From Aliamphritea spongicola (GTDB lineage: Bacteria > Pseudomonadota > Gammaproteobacteria > Pseudomonadales > Balneatricaceae), in contig AP025283.1 of the NCBI GenBank assembly GCA_024347235.1, positions 2,418,001-2,482,000 of the forward strand: a stretch of DNA of 64,000 nt, given 5' to 3'. Below the pieces are notes generated by a model. That model was given only the letters and a program-made list of their open reading frames with translations. It was not told the DNA's origin and did no database searches. This document shows, piece after piece, positions 32,088 through 43,349 of this stretch (positions within the stretch are counted from its first letter, which is position 1; every line of letters starts with the position of its first letter). A program made the translations under genes and the position numbers.

Positions 32088-33242
32088 ATGATGCCAGCGC
32101 TAGCCGTATCCCGACGTACCCGCAGTACGCCTTTTACCAGCCGTGTCGAAGCCATGGGAGTTCAGGCTTACACCGTTTATAACCACATGTTGTTGCCAAC
32201 TGCCTTTCAGGGCATTGAAGAAGATTACTGGCACCTGTGCGAACACGTACAGGTGTGGGACGTTTCCTGTGAACGTCAGGTGGAGATTACCGGCCCGGAT
32301 GCTCAGAAACTGATCCAACTGATGACTCCGCGGGATCTGAGTAATGCCCGCGCAGGGCAGTGTTTTTACCTGCCGCTGTGTGATGAAAAGGGCATGCTGA
32401 TTAATGATCCCATAGCGATCAAGCACAGTGATGACCACTGGTGGCTATCCATTGCAGACAGCGATGTAAAGCTCTGGGCAAAAGGCATCGCAACCGGCAT
32501 GCAGTTAGATGTGAAGGTCTGTGAACCGGATGTCTGGCCACTGGCGGTACAGGGGCCGAAAGCAGAAGAACTGATGGCCCGGGTATTCGGTGAAGAAGTT
32601 AAGGATATCCGTTTCTTCCAGTACCGTCATCTGAACTACCGGGATACCGATATGGTGGTTGCCCGTTCCGGCTGGAGCAAGCAGGGCGGTTTTGAAATCT
32701 ACGTCAACGATGCAGAACTTGGCTGCATGCTCTGGGATGATCTGTTCAGTGCCGGGGAAGACCTTCAGGTAGCTCCGGGTTGCCCGAATCTGATTGAACG
32801 CATCGAAAGTGGCTTATTGTCGTTCGGCAACGATATGGATTATTCCGACACGCCGCTGGAATGCGGCCTGGATAAATATGTCAGCCTTAGTGCAGACATT
32901 AACAGCCTGAGCATTGAAGCCCTGCGCAACAGTACACCGCGACATCAGTTAGTGGGTCTGGTATGCCAGGGCAAGCACAGCTTTACCGCTACCGGGGTGT
33001 ATATGGAGGAGCTTTGTGTCGGTGAGATCACCTCATGGGCATGGTCACCGAAGTATGGTGTGACACTGGCCTTCGCCCGTTGCAACCCGGCAGGGATGGA
33101 TGAAGGTGTGAGCCTAACGGTGAATAGCGACAGCGGCGCTCAGCCCGTAGTATTGAGCGGATTGCCATTTAATTTTAACGACTTAGGACTGACTGCTCAT
33201 GAGGCGGGTCAGTCTGAGTCAGTTACAGGGAAGCCAGTTTAA
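32088..33242 (+). CDS. dmdA: Dimethylsulfoniopropionate demethylase (GcvT-like)
   Basis: Intact, 384 residues, the usual DmdA length. DmdA moves a methyl group from DMSP to tetrahydrofolate, giving 3-methylmercaptopropionate. The N-terminus SRRTRSTPFTSRVEAMGVQA and the stretches YTVYNHMLLPT, EEDYWHL, HVQVWDVSCERQVEI, SIADSDVKLWAKGIA, ARSGWSKQGGFEIYV, CPNLIERIESGLLSFGND and ECGLDKYVSL follow marine DmdA proteins almost word for word and differ from glycine-cleavage T proteins. AGGA precedes ATG 32088, and the stop overlaps the next ATG by one base. As with all GcvT-fold annotations, activity on DMSP is family-based. Confidence 0.85.
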   Translation: MMPALAVSRRTRSTPFTSRVEAMGVQAYTVYNHMLLPTAFQGIEEDYWHLCEHVQVWDVSCERQVEITGPDAQKLIQLMTPRDLSNARAGQCFYLPLCDEKGMLINDPIAIKHSDDHWWLSIADSDVKLWAKGIATGMQLDVKVCEPDVWPLAVQGPKAEELMARVFGEEVKDIRFFQYRHLNYRDTDMVVARSGWSKQGGFEIYVNDAELGCMLWDDLFSAGEDLQVAPGCPNLIERIESGLLSFGNDMDYSDTPLECGLDKYVSLSADINSLSIEALRNSTPRHQLVGLVCQGKHSFTATGVYMEELCVGEITSWAWSPKYGVTLAFARCNPAGMDEGVSLTVNSDSGAQPVVLSGLPFNFNDLGLTAHEAGQSESVTGKPV

Positions 33243-34569
33243 TGAGTAAGCAAAACAACCGATCGTCGTATCTGGGGGCTGACACAATCGCCCTGCATGC
33301 CGGCTATCAGCCTGAACCGGAACATGGTTCGCGCGCCGTTCCCATTTATCAGACAACCTCCTATGTATTCGAAAGTGTCGATGCCGCATCGGCGCTGTTT
33401 AACGTCGAACAGGGCGGTCATATTTACAGCCGCATTACCAACCCCACCGTTGCCGTGCTGGAACAGCGGGTTGCAGCACTGGAAGGGGGCACCGGCGCTG
33501 TCTGTACCGCTTCTGGCATGAGTGCACTGTTCGTCACCTTTGTATCCCTGTGTTCCGCCGGGGATCATATTGTCAGCGCCGGGCAGATTTACGGCTCCAC
33601 AGTCACCTTGCTGAAACATACCCTTAAACGGTTCGCGATTGATGTTACCTTCGTTGATATTAACGACAGCCAGGCGGTCGCCGGTGCGATTCAGAGCAAT
33701 ACTAAACTGGTGTTCTGTGAGTCCATCGGTAACCCGGGGCTGGAAGTATCCGATCTGCCTTCAATCTCTGATGTAGCGCATCAGCATGGCATACCACTGG
33801 TTGTGGATGCTACCTTTGCAACCCCTAGCCTGTGCAGGCCACTGGAACACGGTGCAGATGTGGTGGTGCACTCCTGACTAAATGGATCGGTGGCCACGGT
33901 ACGGCCATTGGCGGTGCGATTGTCGACGGCGGCAAATTCGACTGGGCTGCCAGTGGCCGCTTCCCGACGCTGACCGAGCCTTATGAGCCTTTCCACGGCA
34001 TTAACTTCTGGGAAGAATTTGGCCCCGCAGCGCTTACCATGCGTATCCGCGCAGAAGCCATGCGTGATTTCGGCGCGGCCATGAGCCCGCACAACGCCTT
34101 CCTGTTATTACAGGGCATTGAAACCCTCAACCTGCGGATGAAACAGCACGTTGAAAACGCCAGACAACTCACAGAATGGCTGCAGCAGCAGGATAACGTT
34201 GCCTGGGTAAATCATCCGGATCTTGAATCCAACCCCACCCATGAAATTGCTTCACAACTGTTTCCGAACGGAGCCGGCTCCATGCTGTGCTTCGGCGTGA
34301 AGGGCGGCAGAGCCTGTGGGGCTGCGTTTATCGATGCACTTCAGCTTTCTTCCAACCTTGCCAATGTGGGCGATGCACGGACGCTAGTGCTTCATCCGGC
34401 CAGTACTACCCACTCACGGCTGGACGATGAAGCCATGATTAAAGCAGGCATTGGTCCGGATATGATCCGGGTATCCGTGGGCATTGAATCCATCCGTGAT
34501 ATCTGTGCTGATTTCTCTCAGGGGCTTAAAGCCGCTGATAAAGCATGGCAAAAGCAGCAGGAGGCATAA
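33242..34569 (+). CDS. metY: O-acetylhomoserine sulfhydrylase-like PLP enzyme (Cys/Met metabolism family)
   Basis: Fold-type I PLP enzyme, 442 residues after one repair near 33873. Seen: DTIALHAGYQPEPEHGSRAV, YSRITNPTVAVLEQRVAALEG, GTGAVCTASGMSA, and VVVHSLTKWIGGHG, whose Lys binds PLP. The longer insert with FPTLTEPYEPFHGINFWEEF and SPHNAFLLLQGIETL identifies the MetY branch, not methionine gamma-lyase. MetY can use sulfide or methanethiol with O-acetylhomoserine. Start overlaps the dmdA stop by one base, so the likely job is recycling methanethiol from DMSP breakdown into methionine (inference). Confidence 0.85.
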
Positions 34570-34570
34570 G

Positions 34571-35361
34571 ATGCGGATTTCCGTAAACAATCAGGACGTA
34601 TTCATTGCCACCGGCGGTAAAACGTTTAATCCCGAACTGCCATGCGTGGTCTTTCTTCACGGCAGCGGGCTGGATCACCGATGCTGGGCGCTGCAGGCCC
34701 GCTGGTTTGCCTTTCATGGCTACAGTGTCTTCGCGCCGGATTTCCCCGGCCACAGCCTGTCAGCCGGTGAACCGCTGACCAGCATTGAAGCCATGGCCGA
34801 CTGGCTGATTGACGCACTGGAAGCTGCCGGTGTGCAACAGTTGCATCTGGTGGGGCATTCCCAGGGCTTTCTGGTGGCACTGGAAGCAGCACCGCGGCTG
34901 CAATCAAGGCTGCTCTCGCTGACAGCGATTGGTACCGCCGCGGCTATACCGGTGAATCCGGCATTAATCGACACAGCCAGAGAAGCACCGATGAAGGCCG
35001 CCGATATGATGCTGCAGTGGGGCTTTGGCCAAGCCACACAAATGGGCTACAGCGCGGTTCCCGGGGTACAACCCATTGCCGTTGGCCGTCAGATTATGGC
35101 GGCTAATCCGCTGGCAGAAGACCTGCAGGCCTGTAATGAATACACATCAGGTACTGAGCGGGCAGCAGAAATCAGCTGCCCGGCGAAGGTCATTCTGGCC
35201 GGACAGGACCGTATGACCCCTATAAAACCGGGCTTGAGCTGGCAAAACTGCTGAATACCGAAGCTATCCGGATTGAATCGGGCCATATGCTACCGATTGA
35301 GGCCCCCAAAGCCTGTCTCGATGCCATGAAACAGTTTTTACCCGTCTTTAACTGCCGGTAA
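34571..35361 (+). CDS. Alpha/beta hydrolase in the dmdA operon
   Basis: 263 residues after one A is restored near 35230. Classical fold: VVFLHGSGLDHRCW (oxyanion), DFPGHSLSAGEP, nucleophile elbow LVGHSQGF (Ser), acid in LAGQDRMTP and His in ESGHMLPIEAP. The end is PVFNCR at 35361. AGGAGG sits ahead of ATG 34571, two bases after the metY stop. Role unknown; thioesterase or ester hydrolysis of a pathway intermediate is possible (inference). Confidence 0.8.
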
Positions 35362-35380
35362 CCGAATAAGAGAACCCATT

Positions 35381-37698
35381 ATGTCTACATCTACATTCAA
35401 AAAAGTTGCCGTTATCGGTGCCGGTACCATGGGTGCTGGCATTGCCGGACAGGTTGCCAATGCGGGTATTGAAGTCTGGCTGTTGGATCTGGCCTCAGAA
35501 GGCGAACGTGTTAATGCCCTGGCTGAACGGGGCATGGAACGCCTGCAGGACCCGGACGCACCGGGCCTGATGAGCGATGCTGCGGCGGAGAACATTCATC
35601 TGGGCAACATCCGGGATGATTTTGATCAGTTAGCGGACTGCGACTGGATCGCTGAAGCGGTGGTAGAACGGTTGGATATTAAGCAGGACCTGTATCGCCG
35701 TATCAATGATGTTTGCCGTGATGATGCCATCATTACCTCCAACACCTCGACGATTCCCATCAGCTTACTGACACAGGGTATGCCGCAGTCTTTCTGTGAG
35801 CGTTTTGCTATTACCCATTTCTTTAACCCGGTACGTTTCATGCGCCTGCTGGAACTGGTTCGCGGCGAACAGACCCGTGATGACGTCATGGAACAACTGG
35901 ATGCCTTCTGTGATCAGCAACTGGGTAAAGGGGTGGTGCACTGTGCCGATACCCCGGGCTTTCTGGGTAACCGGGTTGGTGTCTATGCCATCCAGTGTGC
36001 GTTACACACGGCATTTGAAATGGGCCTGAGCCCGGCGGAAGCGGATGCGCTGTTTGGCCGTCCTATGGGCATTCCTAAAACCGGTGTGTTCGGCCTGTAT
36101 GATCTGATCGGCATCGACCTGATGTCTGACGTGGTTAAGAGCCTGGTGAATATTCTGCCTGCGGAAGATGACTTCCATACGGTGGCGGCTGAAATCCCGT
36201 TGATGACCACCATGATAGCCAACGGCCAGACCGGCAACAAGAATGGTCAGGGCTTCTTCCGCGATGTACCAACTGATAACCCGGATATCACCAATCGCGA
36301 AGTTCTTGACCTCAGTAACAATGAATACCAGCCCTACACACGTCTGGAACTGCCACTGGCACTTCAGGCTGAAGCGCAGGGCGTACAGGTGCTGTTGGAT
36401 GATGACAGCCGCTACGGAGAATACGCCTGGCAGGTGCTCTCACGTACCCTGTGTTATGCCGCTTCACTGATCCCGGAAGTGGGGACAATATTGTCCCGAT
36501 CGATGATGCCATGAAACTGGGCTACAACTGGGTACAGGGGCCGTTTGAGCTGCTGGATCAGATTGGCACCGAACGTTTTGTCAGCCGCCTTGAGTCTGAA
36601 GGCCGCCCGGTACCTGCATTGCTACAGCAAACCCGTGGTGATCAGTTTTACCGGGTTACCGGGAATCAGCTCTGTGCCCGCCGGGCAGACGGCAGTTATC
36701 CGCCGATTCAGCGGGCCGAAGGGGTGCTGCGCTTCTCTGAGCTGCGCCGTACGCTGGAACCACAGAAAAGCAATGCTGTTGCCAGCTGGTTTATTGTCGA
36801 TGACGCCGCCATTGTGGAATTCCACAGCAAGGCCAATGCGCTGGATGGCGATTCAATGGCCATTCTGGAAGATGCCCTGCAGCAAGCCGCAGCCCGTGGT
36901 TTACGTGGCGTTATCGTTCACAATGATGCCCAGCATTTCTCCTGCGGTGTGAACCTGGGCGCGGTGCAGAGTTTCTATCAGGCGGAAGACTATGAAGGTC
37001 TGGATCACTTCCTCAATCACTTCCAGCAGGTTGTGCTGGCCATGCGTAACAGCCCGGTACCGGTAGTCGCTGCGCCATCCGGCCTGTCTATCGGTGGTGG
37101 TTTTGAAGTAGTGCTGCATGCGGATCAGGTTATCTGCCATGCGAACTCCGTTACCGGGCTTGTTGAGTCTCTGGTGGGTGTTGTTCCCGGCGGCGGCGGG
37201 GTTAAGGAAACCCTGTACCGCAATCTGACTAAGTTCGGCGATATCGAAAAGGCCAGCTGGAAAGCGTTCATGAATCTGGGCTACGGCCGTACCGGCACAT
37301 CACCCATCATCAGTCAAAAACTGGCCATGCTGCGGGAGCAGGACCAGTGGCTGATGAACCGGGATCGCCTGCTAAATCATGCCCTCAATGCACTGGATCA
37401 GGTTGAGAAAGCTCCGGCCCGTGAACCGGTCGCACTGGCCGGTGAGCCACTCTATACCCAGATGTGTGACTGGCTGCATCAGGCCCGCGAAGATGGGCTG
37501 CTGTACCCCCATGATGTGGTCGTCGGCACTGAGATTGCAGGCATTCTCACCGGTGGCCAGTGTGCAGCCGGTACCGTTCACACCGAGCAGGACCTGTTTG
37601 ATGCTGAACGCCGGGCATTCCTGAGACTGGTTAAAACACCGGAAACCCGTGCGCGAATCGACAGCATGCTGGGCAGCGGCAGCAGCATCCGCAACTGA
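35381..37698 (+). CDS. 3-hydroxyacyl-CoA dehydrogenase / enoyl-CoA hydratase fusion (FadN-like)
   Basis: 772 residues after one G repair near 36485. N-terminal NAD domain: KVAVIGAGTMGAGIAGQVAN. Dehydrogenase centre: THFFNPVRFMRLLELVRG with the catalytic His and Glu. The C-terminal third is a crotonase domain: FSCGVNLGAV (oxyanion), GLSIGGGFEV and GLVESLVGVVPGGGG, retaining both glutamates expected for hydration. Domain order (dehydrogenase first) is that of FadN, not FadB. In this operon it could hydrate and oxidise C3 CoA esters such as acryloyl- or methylthioacryloyl-CoA, or simply serve beta-oxidation. Confidence 0.85.
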
Positions 37699-37778
37699 TG
37701 GTATGAAACCGCAGGATTCCGGCGGCGGGTTAAACCGTCGCCGGAGTCCGGACCAGAATAAGAATAAGGAGTACAACC

Positions 37779-39404
37779 ATGCATTCAGATTATCAGGCGC
37801 TGAACATGAATGCGGCAAACTATGTTGGCCTGTCCCCAATATCCTTCCTGCACCGCAGTGCAGATGTCTATCCTGATTACGAAGCGGTTATCTACGGTGA
37901 GCGCCGTTACAGCTGGCAGGACGTCCGCCAACGGTGCAACCGAATGGCATCCTCACTGGCTGAAATGGGTGTCGGTCTGGGGATACAGTGGCAGTACTGG
38001 CCTTTAATACCCCGGAGATGTTCGAGTCACACTTTTCTGTACCGATGACCGGCGGGGTGATCAACACCATTAACACCCGGCTGGATGCCGAAACCGTGGG
38101 GTATATTCTTGACCACGGAAAGGTGCGGGTCGCCATCGTCGACCGGCAACTGTATCCCGTTTATAAAGCCGCGCTGGAATTCGCCGAAAGCCGTCCGCAA
38201 TTGGTGGTCATAGATGACCCGGCAGCCGGCGAACGCCCGGATGTCGAGATCCCACACCACAGTTATGAATCTCTGATCAGCAGCGGCAATCCGGACTTTA
38301 GCTGGCAGCCACCAGAAGACGAATGGCAGGCCATTGCCCTGAACTACACCTCCGGTACCACCGGCAGACCAAAAGGGGGTCTATCACCACCGGGGCTCTT
38401 ATCTGATGAGTATGGGCACCGTGATCGGCTGGAACCTGCCGAATCACCCCCGATACCTGTACTGTGTACCCATGTTTCACTGTAACGGCTGGGGGCATGC
38501 CTGGACCATGGCCGCGGTTACCGGCACGGTTATCTGTATGCGGGCATTTGAGCCTGGCTTACTGTTTCGCCTGGTTGACGAACATCGGGTAAGCCATTTT
38601 GGCGGCGCGCCGATTATTCTGAATATGCTGGCTAATGCCCCGGAAGAACAGCAGATCCGTTTTGACCGCAGCATTAAAGTGATGACCGCCGGCGCACCGC
38701 CACCGGCACAGGTTTTGGCCCGCATGACCGAGTTCGGCTTTGATGTGATGCACGTTTACGGGCTGACTGAAACCTACGGCCATATTCTCCAGGCTGCGCC
38801 ACAGCAAAGCTGGGAAGCTGAGGACAACAGCCGTCAGGCAGAGCTTAAATCCCGGCAAGGCGTGCGCTTCCCCATGACAGAAGCAGTGATCGTTCAGGAT
38901 ACCGATACAGGATTACAGGTACCGGCTGATGGCAGCAGCATCGGCGAAATCCTTATACGGGGTAATACCTGCATGAAAGGCTATCTGAATAACCCTGAAG
39001 CCACCGCTGAAGCCTTTGCTGATGGCTGGTTCCATAGCGGGGATCTGGCGGTAGTTCATCCGGACGGTTACATCCAGATTAAAGACCGTTCCAAGGATCT
39101 GATCATCTCCGGCGGGGAGAACATATCCTCGGTAGAAGTGGAGAATACCCTCTACAAACACCCAGCGGTGGGTGAAGCAGCCGTAGTTGCCATGCCCGAT
39201 GAAACCTGGGGTGAAGTGCCCTGTGCCTTTGTGGAAGTGAAGGGCGCAGAACCTGTTACTGAAGCAGAATTAATTGATTTCTGTAGCACTCACATGGCAC
39301 GCTTTAAGCGACCAAAGCGGGTAATTTTTGGCCCGCTGCCGAAAACAGCCACCGGTAAAATTCAGAAACACGCATTACGCGATCAACTGAAACCGGCTGA
39401 ATAA
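37779..39404 (+). CDS. AMP-forming acyl-CoA synthetase (DmdB-like)
   Basis: About 542 residues after two frame breaks (near 37982 and 38375, the second needing two bases). Adenylate-forming core: LNYTSGTTGRPKG, HVYGLTETYG, GDLAVVHPDGYIQIKDRSKD with SGGENISSVEVE, and the C-terminal Lys in KTATGKIQKHAL. It begins MNAANYVGLSPISFLHR, typical of the short/medium-chain group that includes DmdB, the methylmercaptopropionate-CoA ligase. AAGGAG precedes ATG 37779. Location behind dmdA supports that substrate, but acrylate or another short acid is equally compatible. Confidence 0.8.
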
Positions 39405-39414
39405 GGATCTGCCC

Positions 39415-40777
39415 GTGCTCGATAATCCAAGCAGCCTCTGGCAAAAACCATCCAACACCTGATGCCTCTCTGGCGGGAAGCATTAGGGAATAAAGACGCT
39501 CTGGACAGCCTGACGCTGACCCCGGATCTGGAAAGCTCCGACCACGAACAACTGCTCACCTGGATCGATGCCTGTATCGACGGAGCGGGGACGTGGCCGC
39601 CCGTAACCGCACCGCGCAACTTGGTCGCTGTTATCTGGAACTGAATGAAACCGGCCGGGTGACATTCTTCACTCTGTTATGCCAGAAATACGATATTCAG
39701 GAACAGCAGTTAAGTGAACTGATGCAAGCCTGGCAGGCCGCCGACAGTGACAGCCGCCCGGCACTGACCCGCAAGCTTCGCCACCAACTGGAACCGCCAA
39801 GAATGGTACTTTTGCGTCAGTTCAATGAGCTGCCGGAAGGGGTTAAATTCCTGGTGGATATGCGTGCCGAACTCCTGAAACTGAGCCGCCAGCATCCCCA
39901 CTTAAAACCTCTGAAAGAAGATTTAAAACGTCTCCTAACCAGTTGGTTTGACGTAGGTTTATTACAACTGGAAGAGATCACTTGGCACTCAGGGGCCGAC
40001 CTTCTTGAGAAGCTCATCGAGTATGAGGCGGTACACGAAATACAAAGCTGGAACGACCTGAAAAACCGTCTGGATTCAGACCGTCGCTGCTTTGCATTCT
40101 TCCATCCGAACATGCCGAACGAACCACTGATCTTCGTGGAAGTGGCACTGGTTGAAGGGCTGGCCGGAAACGTTCAGACCCTGCTGGATGAAGATGCGCC
40201 ACTGGCGGATCTGAACCAGGCAGACAGTGCAATCTTCTATTCGATTTCCAATACCCAGAAGGGCCTGCGGGGCATCAGCCTGGGTAACTTCCTGATCAAA
40301 CGGGTAGTAAACCAGCTGCAGCATGACTTCCCGCAACTGAAGCAGTTTGCGACCCTCTCACCGGTGCCGGACTTTACCCAGTGGCTGGATAACCTCAGCG
40401 AAGAAGAACAGCAGACGCTGGCCTTCAGCAGCAACTCTGAGGAACTGAGAAAACAGCTGGTACAGGCGGATCAGACCGAGCGTGAAGCGTTGAGAGAACA
40501 GATTGAACCGCTGGCGCTTGCGTACTTCACTGAAGCGAAGCATCCCCGGTATGCGCCGTTTGTCAGGGATCCGGTGGCACACTTCCATCTGACCAATGGT
40601 GCACAGCTGGCCCGGATCAACTGGATGGCTGACCAGTCAGAGAAGGGCCTGCAGCAATCTCTGGGGTTGATGGTGAATTACCTGTACGAACTACCGCACA
40701 TTGAGTCCCGCAGCCAGGGCTATACCGGTAACGGTGATATCGCACTGTCAGCGGCGCTCAGTAAACAGAAGAAATAA
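39415..40777 (+). CDS. Malonyl-CoA decarboxylase
   Basis: 454 residues after two repairs (A run near 39446, G run near 39591). It converts malonyl-CoA to acetyl-CoA and CO2. Family features: FLVDMRAELL, the catalytic-domain stretches RRCFAFFHPNMPNEPLIFVE and FYSISNTQKGLRGISLGNFL, LATLSPVPDFTQWL, and VAHFHLTNGAQLARINW carrying the conserved His. Start is GTG 39415 behind AAGGA, 11 bases after the ligase stop. It is the last gene before a strong hairpin. Confidence 0.88.
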
Positions 40778-40794
40778 CGTTTCTTTCCTGTTAC

Positions 40795-40825
40795 GCCCTC
40801 CGTCCGGGACAACCTGACGGAGGGC
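40795..40825. terminator. Bidirectional terminator between MCD and OYE genes
   Basis: Perfect 10-bp stem GCCCTCCGTC / GACGGAGGGC with an 11-base loop, between two convergent stops. Confidence 0.75.
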
Positions 40826-40832
40826 TGTGCAC

Positions 40833-42034
40833 TTACCCCAGCCAGAAAGCATCTTTCCAGCGCGCAGTTTTAAGGGCATCCCGCTCCTCATAAATACGCA
40901 ATGCCGTGGGCAAATCCAGCTCAAAGTCAGCCTCTTCGTCATTCGCCAGCGCTGTCAGCAGCAGGGTGTACCAGGCGGTTATGCCGCCGGGTGGATTTGT
41001 TTCGAAGCGGGGAAACACCGGATTACCTTTACCTTCCTGCCAGTCACGGGCCAGCGTCGGATTAAGAATAGTGGCCCGCGCCACACCAATCAGGTCAGTA
41101 CTGCTGCTGGACAGTGCATCAGCAGCTTCTTCCCGGGATTTAAAGCCACCGGTAACCATCAGGGAATATCTGTTACTTGCCGTGCCTGCGCTGCAAACTC
41201 AAGGTAGTAGGGGCCTTTAGCTGCACTGTCCGAACTGGACTTTGCACCTGGAAAATAGGTACCGCCGCTCAGCTCGATGAGGTCGAGGGATGTTTCATCC
41301 AGCAGCTTAATGGTTTGCAGTGCGTCCTGTTGGGTCAGGCCTCCTTCAAGCAAATCCGAGGTGTTAATCTTGATGCCAATAGGGAAGGAGGAGCCGAGCG
41401 CTTCACGTACTGCTGTAATAATCTCCGTCACAATCCGCGCCCGTGCAGCAACAGAGCCGCCGTACTGATCATCCCGGCGATTAAACAACGGCGACAGGAA
41501 CTGACTGAGCAGAAAACCGTGGCCGGCATGGATCTGCACACCGGTAAAGCCAACCTCTTTAGCCAATGCCGCTGAACGGGCATAGGTTTCAGGTAAGGCC
41601 AGAACCTCTTCCAGGGTCATACCGTCACACTTAAAATCACCGATGTGTAGCGCAGAAGGCCCTTTAGGCTGATACACCGGCGCATGTGACAACGCACCGC
41701 CATGACCCAGCTGGGGCCAGATATGCGCACCATTAACCGATGCCCGGGCGGTCAACTCCCGCAGGCTGTCCTTATCAGACTGTTCCCATAGCATGAGATT
41801 ACCGGGCTTTTCCGGATAGCGCGGATCAGACTGCACCTCGCCAATCACTGACAGCGCCAGGCCACCCTGAGCCCAGCGCTCATAAAGCCGGATCTGTGCA
41901 GCGGTGGGGTTACCCGTACCGTCACCCAGTGAGTCTGACATCGCAGACTTAACAATTCTGTTCTTAAGTACTGCACCGCTGGGCAGCTGTATGGCATCAC
42001 TTAACTGTGGGGCTGATCCGGTCTGTGTATTCAT
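40833..42034 (-). CDS. NADH:flavin oxidoreductase (Old Yellow Enzyme family)
   Basis: FMN-dependent TIM-barrel reductase, 400 residues after one C is restored near 41161. VQIHAGHGFLLSQFLSPLFN then RRDDQYGGS is the family signature; IWPQLGHGGA gives the substrate-binding His; VTGGFKSREEA and DLIGVARATILNP bind FMN phosphate. Substrate unknown. The divergent LysR gene 160 bases away is the likely regulator. Confidence 0.88.
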
Positions 42035-42194
42035 GGTGTCTTCTCATGTTTTATAAGGGCGCACAGGCTCTGAAAACTCAGGCTCTTAACTTAAACGCCT
42101 GACTAAAGCGCCTGACTGATGGAGACATTATTGATGAACTTATCTAAACTAAAAACGCACCAATCAAACAAACACTATTAAATAAAATTTAATA

Positions 42195-43084
42195 ATGAAC
42201 ATCTCTGACCTGACCCTGTTTATCCGCATTGCAGAAACCGGCAGCATCACTGAATCCGCCAGACAACTGGGCATTACCACCGCAGCCGCCAGTCTGGGGT
42301 TGCGCCGGTTGGAAGCCCAGCTGGATGTACAGCTGTTTATCCGTACCACCCGGCAACTGAGGATTACCGCCGCCGGCGAGAAATTCCTGTTTCACTGCCG
42401 GCAGGCGCTGGAAACCCTGGCACAGGGCATGGCAGCCGCCCACAGCAACTTAAATGACATCAGTGGCAACCTGCGGTTTTCCGTCTCATCTGATCTTGGC
42501 CGTAACCTGGTGTTGGGCTGGGTAGATGAAATGATGGAACAGTATCCGGCACTGAGTATTGATCTGAATGTGAGTGACAGCCTGTCCAACTTCTTCCAGG
42601 ATCAGGTAGACGTTGCCCTGCGTTACGGTAAACCCCAGGACTCCACCATGGTGTCTTTCCATATCGCCACCCTGAAGCGCATTACCTGCGCATCGCCTGA
42701 GTATCTGGCAGACGCGGGCGTACCGGCACATCCTGATGAGCTTAAAGATCATAACTGCCTGCTGTACCGGCTGGACGGCCGGCTGTTTAATCACTGGGAA
42801 TATAGCGGTGAAACCGGCAAACACCGGATAAAAGTCAGCAGTAACCGAATCAGCAATGATACGGATATCGTCCGCCGCTGGGCGGTGGCCGGAAAGGGCA
42901 TTGCCTATCGCTCACAGATTGATGTGGCGGCAGATATCAGACAGGGCAACCTAGTCACCCTGTTTGAAGACTATCAGTCACCGCCCGTAGAACTGTATCT
43001 CCTGTGCCCGGGCAGAAAGCAGGTAACCCCGCAGTGATTGCATTCCGGGAGATGCTCAGGGAGAAGTGCGCGGCACTGGTTTAA
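42195..43084 (+). CDS. LysR-family transcriptional regulator
   Basis: 296 residues after one base is restored near 43031, ending FREMLREKCAALV. DNA-binding part: LFIRIAETGSITESARQLGI with TTAAASLGLRRLEAQL. The effector domain has VDVALRYGKPQDS and the CLLYRLDGR turn. Divergent to the OYE gene; the shared 160-base promoter region implies direct control. Confidence 0.87.
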
Positions 43085-43349
43085 GGTGTGACAGCCAAAG
43101 AAACAGCAGATAAAAATTGCCTATGAATCACATAGATAAAGCTAATTAAGATCATTGATACAGGTCAGAATCCCGTTTGTGCTGAAGCTCTACTCTGCCG
43201 GTACCGGTAACGGTAAAGAAGCAATTCAGCCTTTGAATCCGCTAAGGCTGAATAAAACGGAACCGCGCAGACGACCGAATCACCGTCTCAACTGGCAGGC
43301 TGTGCCGGTGATTCAGCCAGACTGCGGGCTCACAACGGAGATTTATACC

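Noticed and set aside
33242-34569. Methionine gamma-lyase
   Set aside because: The longer insert (FHGINFWEEFGPAALTMR region) and 442-residue length are those of MetY, not of the about 400-residue gamma-lyases.
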